DNA of 23,369 bases from NCBI GenBank assembly GCA_038249115.1, contig JBBRWQ010000054.1, positions 1-23,369 of the forward strand. Direction: 5' to 3'. This document shows, piece by piece, positions 12,834-20,542 of this stretch. Both the position numbers and the translations under genes were made by a program. Origin of the DNA: UBA4719 sp038249115. GTDB lineage: Bacteria > Actinomycetota > Actinomycetes > Actinomycetales > Dermatophilaceae. Within the stretch, counting starts at the first letter, position 1. Every line of letters begins with the position of its first letter. The notes below the pieces were generated by a model that saw only the letters and a list, made by a program, of their open reading frames with translations, was not told the origin of the DNA and searched no databases.

Positions 12834-14177
12834 TCAGGGCGCCAAACCAGCGTCCGCATTCGCCACCCATGATTCATGCTCGAGAAGTGCGTTCATCGCC
12901 GAGAGCCTTAGTTCTAGTTGATCCATGACTACCGCAGCCAGGTCCTGCAAGATCGCGAGTTGTTCGGTCGTCGCCTCGTGCGGTTCGGTGTCCATGACGG
13001 AAACCGCGCCCAGAGAATGCCCATCGTCGGTGATGATCGGGGCCGCGGCATAGAACTGCACACCCACCTCACCGGTGACCAACGGGTGCTCCGCGGTCCG
13101 CGGGTCGGACCTCGCGTGCGTGACCACGTAGGGCTTGCCCTCCAAGATCACAGACGCGGCGAGGCCAGGTTCCCGGCCGACCTGCTGCACCCCAGGCAGG
13201 CCAAGGCTTGCCTTGAACCAGACCCGATCGGTATCCACGATGCACACGGTGGCCATCGGCACCTTGAACAGTCTCGCGGCGATCGCGGCGACCCGGTCGA
13301 AGGCTCCATCTGGTGGGGTGTCCAAGATGTCGTAACGGGCCACGGCCTTGATCCGCTCGGACTCCTGGCTCGCGAGTCGCCGCTGAGGCGGAGACGCGAT
13401 CTCCTCACCGGTCTCGGTCAGATCCTTGGCCACGTCGTGCAACTTGCGGTTGAGGTTCATGCTCGCGGACCGCAACCGGTCGAAGGCCTGTCCCGCAGTC
13501 AACCTATTACGCTCCATCAAGATTCCCTGGGCCTGGCCGATCACGGTGCGGGTGGCCATCGCCGCCTTCAGCTGATCTACCCTCAGTCCGGCATCCCCGA
13601 TGGCCTCGGTGGCCGCTACTGCCAAAGCTGCATAGAGAGCCAAGAGCAACGCTGTATCCCGCTCGGATCCACCGAACGCCCCTGCCGTGCCGGCATACAG
13701 GTTGAGGCTGCCCACCGCCTGTTGAACGCCCCCAGTGCCCGAACTTGGACCAGCGAACAGGCTCACGGAAAGGACTGAACGTGCCCCTGCAGCGGCACTG
13801 GCAACAGCGAGTGTCGGCCACCGGGTCCCATCTTGAAGGTCCTCGACCAGAATCGCCGTCCACTGGTCGGCGGTGACCGCCTCCAGACACGGCCCCTCCT
13901 TGACCTCGTACTGCAATGCATCCATTCCCTGCGCCAAGACTGAGGTAAACACTGGTGTCGTCGGTGCGCCGTCCGCGCCGATCAGCGTCAAGCTCGCGGC
14001 GTCAGCGCCGCGGACCACCCCCACCGCGATCTGCGGCAAGCCGTGCAAGATGTCCTCGACACGATCTGAGCCCACAGGTGCCGCCACAAGATCACCCAGT
14101 GCCAGCAACGGCTCAAGAGCCATGTTCCTCACGCCGACTCCATCGTTGAATTGTTCGGTGAACTCGGGCTGTGACAC
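12834..14177 (-). CDS. GAF-ANTAR-GAF regulatory protein
   Basis: The 447-residue protein has an N-terminal GAF domain (about 30-200, with AASLTLIGADGAPTTPVFTS, EGPCLEAVTADQW and ARSVLSVSLFAG). The ANTAR RNA-binding domain comes next (about 205-265, TRTVIGQAQGILMERNRLTA, DRLRSASMNLNRKLHDVA). A second GAF follows (about 285-430, RYDILDTPPDGAFDRVAAIA, FYAAAPIITDDGHSLGAVSV). ANTAR domains bind paired hairpins in nascent RNA to prevent termination, and GAF domains sense ligands or redox state. GTG 14177 has GGAGG 7 nt upstream and matches the paralogue start; ATG 14306 overlaps the sigma factor stop (ATGA) and would add 43 residues. A GAF after ANTAR is unusual. Confidence 0.88.
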   Translation of the reverse strand: MSQPEFTEQFNDGVGVRNMALEPLLALGDLVAAPVGSDRVEDILHGLPQIAVGVVRGADAASLTLIGADGAPTTPVFTSVLAQGMDALQYEVKEGPCLEAVTADQWTAILVEDLQDGTRWPTLAVASAAAGARSVLSVSLFAGPSSGTGGVQQAVGSLNLYAGTAGAFGGSERDTALLLALYAALAVAATEAIGDAGLRVDQLKAAMATRTVIGQAQGILMERNRLTAGQAFDRLRSASMNLNRKLHDVAKDLTETGEEIASPPQRRLASQESERIKAVARYDILDTPPDGAFDRVAAIAARLFKVPMATVCIVDTDRVWFKASLGLPGVQQVGREPGLAASVILEGKPYVVTHARSDPRTAEHPLVTGEVGVQFYAAAPIITDDGHSLGAVSVMDTEPHEATTEQLAILQDLAAVVMDQLELRLSAMNALLEHESWVANADAGLAP

Positions 14178-14302
14178 CTCGGTGCCTCCTGATCCAGGGA
14201 GAAACGCCGTGTCGAGGTATCGCCGTCGTGGCACACTCCGACCCTGCTCAAGATTCGAGTTTGTCACAGGGGCCTTCATGGGCGCGAGGAAAGTTGGGTC
14301 TC

Positions 14303-15133
14303 TCATGCAGTGGCCGCGACGTCGGTGATCTTGAGGTCGTCGCGCAACTGGGCGAGAATCCCCGCAAGCAGCCGGGAGACATGCATCTGGCTGAACCCGA
14401 GTCGGCGACCTATCTGGCCCTGGCTGAGATCCTCGACGAACCGCAGCTCGACGATCTGATGCTCCCGGCGGGTCAGTCGGGCCAGGGCCGGGCGAAGCCA
14501 TTCGGCGCGCTCCACCATGGTGTAGTCATCGTCGTCGTCGAAGAGAGCGTCGCCCACGGACTGGCCGGAGCCGGCATAGGTGGGCGCATCCAGCGAAACG
14601 GTGCAGTAGCCACCGGCCGCGAACAGCGCCTCTGACAGTTCTTTCGGTTCGACGCCCAGTGCGCTGGCAAGATCAGCGGCGGACGGTGCCCCTTGCAGCC
14701 GCTGCCGCAGTTCCGGCTCAACCAGGCGGAGCTCACTGTGTAGCTCTTGAAGGCGCCGTGGCGGTCGAACCATCCAGACGTAGTCCCGGAAGTAGCGCTT
14801 GATCTCTCCGGCAATCGTTGGGCTGGCGTAGGCCGCGAAAACCGTACCCTTGTCGGCCCGGTAGCCGACAACGGCCTTGAGAAGGCCCAAACGTGCTACC
14901 TGGATGAGGTCGTCCCGCTCGACGCCTCGGCCCGTGTACCGCGCCGCGATGCCATCGGCCAGGCCAAGATTGAGCAACATCGCCTGATGTTGCAGTCGTT
15001 GCCGCTCAGAAGCGCTGCAATCGGTGAGGCGCAGAAAGATCGTCGCCGTGAGCGTTTGCCGCTCGCGGCGGGAGACCTCAGCGGAGGTGTCTACGGACGG
15101 AGCGGGTTTCGGGAGGTAGGCAAGCGACGCCAT
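14303..15133 (-). CDS. SigB/SigF-family RNA polymerase sigma factor
   Basis: The 276-residue protein has region 2 (GLADGIAARYTGRGVERDDL, IQVARLGLLKAVVGYRADKG, FAAYASPTIAGEIKRYFRDY), region 3 (VRPPRRLQELHSELRLV onward) and the region 4 helix-turn-helix (LTRREHQIVELRFVEDLSQG, FSQMHVSRLLAGILAQL). It directs RNA polymerase to stress or developmental promoters. Such factors are usually held by anti-sigma factors, none of which is encoded next to it. Downstream, 125 bp away or by ATGA overlap with the longer start, is a GAF-ANTAR-GAF gene on the same strand; divergent is its paralogue. ATG 15133 is the only clear start, without a strong Shine-Dalgarno. Confidence 0.9.
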   Translation of the reverse strand: MASLAYLPKPAPSVDTSAEVSRRERQTLTATIFLRLTDCSASERQRLQHQAMLLNLGLADGIAARYTGRGVERDDLIQVARLGLLKAVVGYRADKGTVFAAYASPTIAGEIKRYFRDYVWMVRPPRRLQELHSELRLVEPELRQRLQGAPSAADLASALGVEPKELSEALFAAGGYCTVSLDAPTYAGSGQSVGDALFDDDDDYTMVERAEWLRPALARLTRREHQIVELRFVEDLSQGQIGRRLGFSQMHVSRLLAGILAQLRDDLKITDVAATA

Positions 15134-15364
15134 GGTGCAGTCCGTTCAAGAACGAGAACCGAGTTGGCGCCGCTTCAGGACCGCTCGATCGCAAGAAGGA
15201 CATTGAAGCACGAACCGCCCCTTGGCGTCCATGAGATCGGAAATTGGTCGGGCACGACGTCGGCGAAATGGCCGAGACTATGAGGCCAGCGAGTCGGCGC
15301 CTACGCTGAGATGAGGACGACTGTGATTCTGGAGTTGGCCCTCAGACCGCTGGAAGGAACTCGC

Positions 15365-16669
15365 GTGTCACGACACCCTGCAGCGGCCAGGCTTCAAGGT
15401 GGATCCAGACTGAGGGACTCGGACCTTGAGCCGCTGATTGCTTTGGGCGATCTCGTTCCGAATGGGATAGACACAGGTGGCCTTGAGGGCACCCTGCTCG
15501 GTTTGGCGAAGGTGGCGGTGCAGGTGGTGCACGGCGCCGAGGCTGCGAGCCTGACTGTGGTGGGCGCCGACGGCGTACCGAGAACGCTTGTGTTCACCTC
15601 GGCGTTGGCCCAGAGGATGGATATCCTGCAGTACCGCGCCAACCAGGGGCCGTGTCTGCAGGCGGCGACCGCCACGGAGTGGACGGCGGTCCTGGTCTCG
15701 GACCTGAAGGCAGAGACCAGATGGCCCGCGATCACCGCGGAAGGTCCCGCGGCTATGGCGCGGTCGGTGCTGTCGGCCAGCCTGTTCGCTGGTCCGCGCC
15801 CGCACGCTGATGTTCACCGGGCAGTGGGCAGCCTGAACGTCTACGCACTCGGGGCCGGGGCATTCAGCGGGTCCGAGCGAGACACCGTGTTGTTGTTGGC
15901 TCTCTACGCCGCCCTCACGCTGGCGGCCACGGAAGCTATCGGCGATGCCGGTGAGCAGATGGAGCAACTCACCACGGCGATGGCGACCCGAAGCGTGATC
16001 GGACAGGCCCAGGGCATCCTCATGGAACGGCACAAGGTCACCGCCGGACAAGCCTTCGACCGACTGCGGACAGCCAGCATGAACGTCAACCGCAAACTGC
16101 GCGATGTGGCACGAGAGCTGAGCGAAACCGGCGGCGAGATCGCGCTGACACCCAAGCAGCAGGTCGCGAAAGTGGAGTCCGAACGCATGGCGGCGCTGCG
16201 CCGCTATGACATTCTGGACACCCCACCAGATGGTGCGTTCGACCGAGTCGCCGCGGTTGCGGCGAAGCTCTTCGGGGTGCCGATGGCCACCGTGAGCATT
16301 GTGGACACAGACCGGGTCTGGTTCAAGGCGAGTCTGGGTCTGCAGGGGGCGCGGCAGACCACACGGGATCCTGGATTGTGCGCGTCGGTCATTCTGGTGG
16401 ACAAGGCTTATGTCGTCTCGGACGCGAGAACCGATCCCCGAACTTCGGCGCACCCCTTGGTGACCGGTGAACTGGGCCTGCAGTTCTACGCCGCGGCTCC
16501 CATCACCACAGCGAGCGGGCACCGTCTGGGCACGGTAGCCGTGATGGACACCGAGCCGCACGAGGGGACCCCGGAACAGCTGGCGATGTTGGAGGACCTG
16601 GCGGCGATCGTCATGGACGACCTGGAGCTGCGGCTGTCCGCGATGATAGTGCTGGGCGGCGGGCACTGA
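15365..16669 (+). CDS. GAF-ANTAR-GAF regulatory protein, paralogue
   Basis: This 434-residue protein is a clear paralogue of the product of 12834-14177 along its full length. It has GAF (ASLTVVGADGVPRTLVFTSA, QGPCLQAATATEW), ANTAR (TRSVIGQAQGILMERHKVTA, RLRTASMNVNRKLRDVAREL) and GAF (RYDILDTPPDGAFDRVAAVA, LQFYAAAPITTASGHRLGTV). GTG 15365 follows GGAAGGA and, like the paralogue, begins GTGTCA; GTG/ATG 15311 would add 18 residues. It is transcribed divergently from the sigma factor across 231 bp. The most divergent parts are the extreme N-terminus and the linker after ANTAR, so they may sense different signals. RNA targets are unknown. Confidence 0.88.
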   Translation: MSRHPAAARLQGGSRLRDSDLEPLIALGDLVPNGIDTGGLEGTLLGLAKVAVQVVHGAEAASLTVVGADGVPRTLVFTSALAQRMDILQYRANQGPCLQAATATEWTAVLVSDLKAETRWPAITAEGPAAMARSVLSASLFAGPRPHADVHRAVGSLNVYALGAGAFSGSERDTVLLLALYAALTLAATEAIGDAGEQMEQLTTAMATRSVIGQAQGILMERHKVTAGQAFDRLRTASMNVNRKLRDVARELSETGGEIALTPKQQVAKVESERMAALRRYDILDTPPDGAFDRVAAVAAKLFGVPMATVSIVDTDRVWFKASLGLQGARQTTRDPGLCASVILVDKAYVVSDARTDPRTSAHPLVTGELGLQFYAAAPITTASGHRLGTVAVMDTEPHEGTPEQLAMLEDLAAIVMDDLELRLSAMIVLGGGH

Positions 16670-17034
16670 CCCGATCCATGCCCGCCCGGAAGTGTGATGC
16701 GGGCAATTCAGGGGTACACGACCAACAGGTGACCGGGCCGACCTAGGGCGAGCCGGCATCTAGGGCCCTGGCGGACAAACCACCCCGCCAGGGCCTGCCC
16801 CAGGCTCCCATTCAAGGGACGGCGGGGAACGCCCCGGTAACCCAAGGTCAAGGTCGGGGCCAGGGGCAGGTGTGACATTGGCCAACCCTGGGTACCAATC
16901 CGCTGGGACGTCGGTGACGTATCCGTTTCAGAACGATCGCGCCACGTGCTTCCCACAGAAGTGGGGGTCAGGAGCGCGCTGGCGGTACCGGACCGGCGTC
17001 AGATGACGTCGGGCGGATCAAGAAAGGGAATGTC
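16670..17034. other. Intergenic region with a strong hairpin
   Basis: No gene is seen. It holds a small GCCCGC/GCGGGC hairpin soon after the GAF-ANTAR-GAF stop, the strong hairpin at 16764-16795, and a purine-rich ribosome site before the CHRD gene. I found no confident promoter; a GGGTAC at about 16890 has no clear SigB-type -35. Confidence 0.5.
16764..16795 (+). terminator. Hairpin terminator after the GAF-ANTAR-GAF gene
   Basis: GGCCCTGGCGG (16764-16774) pairs perfectly with CCGCCAGGGCC (16785-16795) across a 10-nt loop. There is no U-tract, as is common for actinobacterial hairpin terminators. It lies 95 bp after the stop codon. Confidence 0.6.
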
Positions 17035-17805
17035 ATGAAGAAGAAGATGCTGTTGTCACTTACCCCCGTGGCCGCCGTCTGTATGGCTGCCTTGAGCATG
17101 TCGTCGGCCGCGGCGGCTGGGTCCAACAACTACCAGGCGACTCTGAACGCGCTCAACCACTCCACTGGTTCGGGGACTTTGAGCCTGGCCCTGAACGGCA
17201 ACCAGGCCACGGTCACCGAAAAGGTCTCGGGGCTGGCCGCTAAGTTCTCGGGAGCGGCCTACCCACACGTCCAGCACATCCATGGCGGAGCCAAGGGTGT
17301 CTGTCCGACAACGTCGGCCGACACCAGCGGTGACGGCGTGATCAGCACGACTGAGGGCGCACCCTCCTACGGCGGGATTGTGACGACGCTGCACAAGACC
17401 GGGGACACCAGCCCCGCCGCGGGCACCAACATCAAGACCGCCCCCTCAGGTGCTAGCTACAGCTACTCGCGCACCATCACGTTGTCCGCGGCCGCTGTGG
17501 CTGCCATCAAGGACGGCACTGCGGTGATCGTGGTCCACGGCCTTGACCCGGCCACGCTTTCCGCGAAGGCGCAGGCCGAGAAGAGCGACCTCGTTCCCTC
17601 CCTGCCACTGGCCGCGACCTCACCGACGCTGTGCGGCAAGCTCGTTGCCTCGCAGATGTCCAGCATTCCCGCCGGCGGGGTCAAGACCGGTGGTGGCAGC
17701 ACTTCCGGTATCCAGGACGAGGGCCTGATCGCCCTCAGCGGTGCGTTGCTCTTCGGTGCCGGCGCCACCATGGTTGCTCGTCGCCGCCTGTCTCGGCAGA
17801 GCTGA
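17035..17805 (+). CDS. Secreted CHRD-domain protein with C-terminal membrane anchor
   Basis: The 256-residue protein starts with a signal peptide (MKKKMLLSLTPVAAVCMAAL, cleavage likely after AAAA near residue 28). It then has a CHRD domain at about 30-180 (YQATLNALNHSTGSGTLSLA, YPHVQHIHGG, DGTAVIVVHGLD). CHRD domains occur in secreted proteins and may bind ligands or metals through the His residues. The C-terminus has a hydrophobic helix (LIALSGALLFGAGATMVA) and a basic tail RRRLSRQS, preceded by a Gly/Ser linker but no LPXTG motif. The ribosome site is AAAGGGA. The next gene, 22 bp away, is a class F sortase, the usual neighbour in actinobacteria, which may anchor it to the wall. Confidence 0.88.
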   Translation: MKKKMLLSLTPVAAVCMAALSMSSAAAAGSNNYQATLNALNHSTGSGTLSLALNGNQATVTEKVSGLAAKFSGAAYPHVQHIHGGAKGVCPTTSADTSGDGVISTTEGAPSYGGIVTTLHKTGDTSPAAGTNIKTAPSGASYSYSRTITLSAAAVAAIKDGTAVIVVHGLDPATLSAKAQAEKSDLVPSLPLAATSPTLCGKLVASQMSSIPAGGVKTGGGSTSGIQDEGLIALSGALLFGAGATMVARRRLSRQS

Positions 17806-17827
17806 CCCGAGCCGGATTCGGACCACA

Positions 17828-18532
17828 GTGAGCAAGCTACAGCTCGGTCACCGCGGTCGCCTCATGGCGGCCGCGGTGGCGGTGGTCCTGACCGTTGCGG
17901 GGGTGGTCCTGGCCGTGGTCGCCATCGCTGGCCAGCAGCATCCCGGCTCGCCGGCGGCCTCGGCGGCCAACCCCGCCCGGGAACGGAACCTGGCAACCGC
18001 CTCGGCCGCTCCGACGTCGAAGACCCCTGCCGGCGGCCCCGCTGTGGTCGGCCAGGTGCTGCCCCGGTCGGTACCGGTGCGGCTGGACGTGCCCAGGCTC
18101 GGCATCCGGGGTGCAAGGCTGGTCACGCTCGGCCTGGCCAAGGACAGGTCGATTGAGGTCCCCCCGGTAGGAGCGAACTCCCCCGCGGGATGGTTCGACG
18201 GTTCACCAACCCCCGGTCAGCTTGGGCCTTCGGTAATCCTGGGTCACGTTGACTCGGCCGCAGCGGGCCCGGCGATCTTCTACAAGCTGTCCACCCTGCG
18301 ACCCGGCGACATCGCCACCGTCACCCGGGCCGACCACACAGTCGCGGTCTTCCAGGTCGACAGTGTCGAGGAGTATGCCAAGGCCAGCTTTCCCACACTG
18401 CAGGTTTTCGGCAACACAGACCACGCCGCGCTACGGCTGATCACCTGCGGCGGAAAGTTCGACCCAGCCAAGGCCAGCTACGAGAGCAACATCGTGGTCT
18501 ACGCGCACCTCGTCTCAAGTCACCCGATCTGA
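17828..18532 (+). CDS. Class F sortase
   Basis: The 234-residue protein has an N-terminal transmembrane helix (about 12-34) and a Pro/Ala linker. The sortase fold follows: VPVRLDVPRLGIRGARLVTL, the catalytic His in VILGHVDS (H140) and the catalytic Cys in LRLITCGG (C207). Sortases join secreted proteins to the cell envelope. GTG 17828 is used because it starts 22 bp after the CHRD stop; no clear Shine-Dalgarno is present, suggesting coupling. After C207 there is no Arg anywhere; the segment where many relatives have YRDN reads YESN. A sortase normally needs an active-site Arg there, so activity is uncertain. Confidence 0.85.
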   Translation: MSKLQLGHRGRLMAAAVAVVLTVAGVVLAVVAIAGQQHPGSPAASAANPARERNLATASAAPTSKTPAGGPAVVGQVLPRSVPVRLDVPRLGIRGARLVTLGLAKDRSIEVPPVGANSPAGWFDGSPTPGQLGPSVILGHVDSAAAGPAIFYKLSTLRPGDIATVTRADHTVAVFQVDSVEEYAKASFPTLQVFGNTDHAALRLITCGGKFDPAKASYESNIVVYAHLVSSHPI

Positions 18533-18635
18533 TCCATCCCCTGGCAGGCGTCGCCGTCAATACCAAACCGCGACAGGCGGGGCAACGAATGACCAACGAT
18601 CACCGTGTCATGCAGGCGACGGATAGGAGCAGGAC

Positions 18636-19295
18636 ATGAACAACCGTAATCGGCCCCTCAGCCTGCTCATTGCGTTGCCGCTCTTGTTGACCGCATGCAA
18701 CGCATCCAGCGCCACTGCTGGCGGCGCCACGCCCACCACAACTATCTCGCCAACCATGTCACCAACCATGTCACCAGGGATGTCGATGGCACCCGGCGAG
18801 TCGATGCCGGGCATGACCTCAACGACCGCCGCGGCCTCGCTGAACACCATCGTGAACGCTGCCAGCCCCTCGGCGTCGGCCGAGATGATCTGTGGACCCG
18901 AGACTGCCCGGAGTGTGGCAACGCTGATGGGTCTTCACACTCCAGCGCCGACCAAGACCAGCTGGGCCGACCACCTGTACACCTGCACATATCAACTGCC
19001 TGTCGGACCCCTCGTGCTATCCGTGAAGGAATCTCCCAATGCGGCGGCGGCACGCGACTACTTCAACGCGGGCCAGGCCCGGCTCGGCCACACCAAGGCC
19101 TTGACCGGGCTCGCCGGCCTCGGCCTGCCCGCCTATGAGAAGACGACCGGAATAGTCGTCTTCCTCAAGGACAACATGACCCTGCAGGTCGACTCCACCG
19201 CCCTGCCACCACAGGTCGGACCGCAAAACACCCCCCGCGCCGACCTGGCCTACACCGTCGCCACCGACGTTCTGGCCTGTTGGACCGGCAAGTAG
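18636..19295 (+). CDS. Putative lipoprotein, unknown function
   Basis: The 219-residue protein has a lipobox LLTAC with the lipidated Cys at 21. A Thr/Met/Pro-rich linker follows (TMSPTMSPGMSM), then a folded domain from about 75 containing CGPETARSVATLMG, YTCTYQLPVGPLVLSVKE and a late CWTGK. It has four Cys after the lipid anchor, which may form disulfides. The Met-rich linker could bind copper, given the cupredoxin gene next door, but that is speculative. A good ribosome site (AGGAGCAGG) precedes ATG 18636. It is the third gene of a plus-strand envelope cluster. I do not recognise the domain. Confidence 0.75.
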   Translation: MNNRNRPLSLLIALPLLLTACNASSATAGGATPTTTISPTMSPTMSPGMSMAPGESMPGMTSTTAAASLNTIVNAASPSASAEMICGPETARSVATLMGLHTPAPTKTSWADHLYTCTYQLPVGPLVLSVKESPNAAAARDYFNAGQARLGHTKALTGLAGLGLPAYEKTTGIVVFLKDNMTLQVDSTALPPQVGPQNTPRADLAYTVATDVLACWTGK

Positions 19296-19419
19296 TCGAC
19301 ATGTCGCTTCGCCGCCTCAAACCGCTTCCACGCGGTACAGATCAACGAAACCGCAGGTTCGTCGGCTACGAACCATATCCGTTGGTTTTGCACGCAACCG
19401 GACCTCAGGAAGGCACCCA

Positions 19420-19830
19420 ATGAACATCAAACCAGGACTGATCGCCATCGCCGCGGGACTGATCGTGGCGCTGACTGGATGCGGAGCGTCGACCACCAGT
19501 GCAGGCTCCCTGGGCACCACCACCACGTCTTCGTCGTCGCTACCATCGACGACGACATCAGCAGCCGCGCCGACCGCCGCAGCGCCCGTCGTGATCACAA
19601 TCAAGGACTTCAAGTTCACAGTGCCCGCATCGGTGGCTCCGGGGTCAAAGATCACAGTCAAGAACCAGGACGGCGAGGCGCACACGGTCACCTCGGCAAC
19701 CGCCGGTGCTTTTGACGTCAAGGCGGACCCAGGGGTGACCGCCACCTTTACGGCGCCAACCAAAGCGGGCAGCTACCCGTTCGTCTGCAAGTTCCACGCG
19801 AACATGATGGGAACCTTGGTGGTCACGTGA
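19420..19830 (+). CDS. Cupredoxin (plastocyanin-like) lipoprotein
   Basis: The 136-residue protein has a lipobox ALTGC (Cys21) and a Thr/Ser/Ala linker. Its cupredoxin domain (about 56-136) has IKDFKFTVPASVAPGSKITV, then H88 (GEAHTV), C123, H126 and M129 or M130 in FVCKFHANMMG. These residues form a type 1 copper centre, so it is probably an outer-face electron carrier or copper-binding protein. The ribosome site is AGGAAGG. The stop overlaps the following gene start (GTGA), so the two are translationally coupled. The electron partner is not evident in the window. Confidence 0.9.
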   Translation: MNIKPGLIAIAAGLIVALTGCGASTTSAGSLGTTTTSSSSLPSTTTSAAAPTAAAPVVITIKDFKFTVPASVAPGSKITVKNQDGEAHTVTSATAGAFDVKADPGVTATFTAPTKAGSYPFVCKFHANMMGTLVVT

Positions 19831-20321
19831 GCACCGACGGCCACGCCTTCACCGACAGCCAGACCCCCACCACCGGGCCCGCCCGCATTCGGCACACATC
19901 ACCGGCCACACTGGCCCTGCGGGGCGTAACTGCCCTGGCATTGCTCGTCGACGCTGTGGTCCACATCCGCCTCGCCCCCGGCTACCAGCTCTCCGCACCG
20001 GACGGCATCGGGGCAGGCAACCTGTTTCGCCTCGAGGCCGCCGTCGCGTTGGCCGCGGCCATCTTCGTCGTCCTACGCGGCACCCGCGCCTCGTACGCCG
20101 CCACCTTCCTGGTCGCGCTCAGCGCATTGGGCGCCGTCCTGCTCTACCGCTACGTGAATGTGCCGGCGCTCGGTCCGCTGCCGGCGATGTACGAGCCGGT
20201 CTGGTTCTTCGAGAAGACCCTCAGCGCGGTCGCCGAGGCAATCGCCGTCCTGGTCGCAGGCGCGGCGCTGCTCTCAATACCTGGCGCGATCGTCCCCCGC
20301 CGCCAGGCCCACACACATTGA
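19827..20321 (+). CDS. Small membrane protein, four transmembrane segments
   Basis: The 164-residue protein starts at GTG 19827, overlapping the cupredoxin stop. It has about four hydrophobic helices (LALRGVTALALLVDAVVHI, AAVALAAAIFVVL, TFLVALSALGAVLLY, AEAIAVLVAGAALLSIPGAI). The segment VHIRLAPGY after the first helix and a conserved-looking YEPVWFFEKTLS loop are the most distinctive parts. Coupling to a secreted copper protein suggests a related membrane role, but the family is unrecognised to me. It ends the cluster, before a hairpin shared with the convergent transporter. Confidence 0.75.
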   Translation: MSTDGHAFTDSQTPTTGPARIRHTSPATLALRGVTALALLVDAVVHIRLAPGYQLSAPDGIGAGNLFRLEAAVALAAAIFVVLRGTRASYAATFLVALSALGAVLLYRYVNVPALGPLPAMYEPVWFFEKTLSAVAEAIAVLVAGAALLSIPGAIVPRRQAHTH

Positions 20322-20453
20322 CCCGAAACCGGCTGTCCGGCGTGCCGCAGGCGATCTGTTCCTGCCACCGCGGCTCGCGGCCCACGTTCGTGTGGCCGCT
20401 GACTTGCCACGGGCGCAGTAGGCAAGCGATGGGTCTTGTGAGACGAATGGGTC

Positions 20454-20495
20454 GTCACCCTGCGGCGGATCCCGCTGCGGGACGATCCGGGTGAC
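20454..20495. terminator. Hairpin between convergent genes
   Basis: GTCACCC (20454-20460) pairs with GGGTGAC (20489-20495), and inside it GGATC (20467-20471) pairs with GATCC (20484-20488), with a six-base bulge on the left. Lying between the ends of two convergent genes, it probably terminates both. Confidence 0.55.
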
Positions 20496-20542
20496 TATGG
20501 GAAGCGCCGTCACGTGCTCCGACTGACCGTTGGGCATCCGGA

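Noticed and set aside
15368..16759. Minus-strand ORF of 463 codons
   Set aside because: Antisense to the second GAF-ANTAR-GAF gene; a GC-rich shadow with an Arg/His-rich product.
16885..16900. SigB/SigF-type promoter before the CHRD gene (GGGTAC)
   Set aside because: No acceptable -35 at the right spacing, and it lies over 130 bp from the gene.
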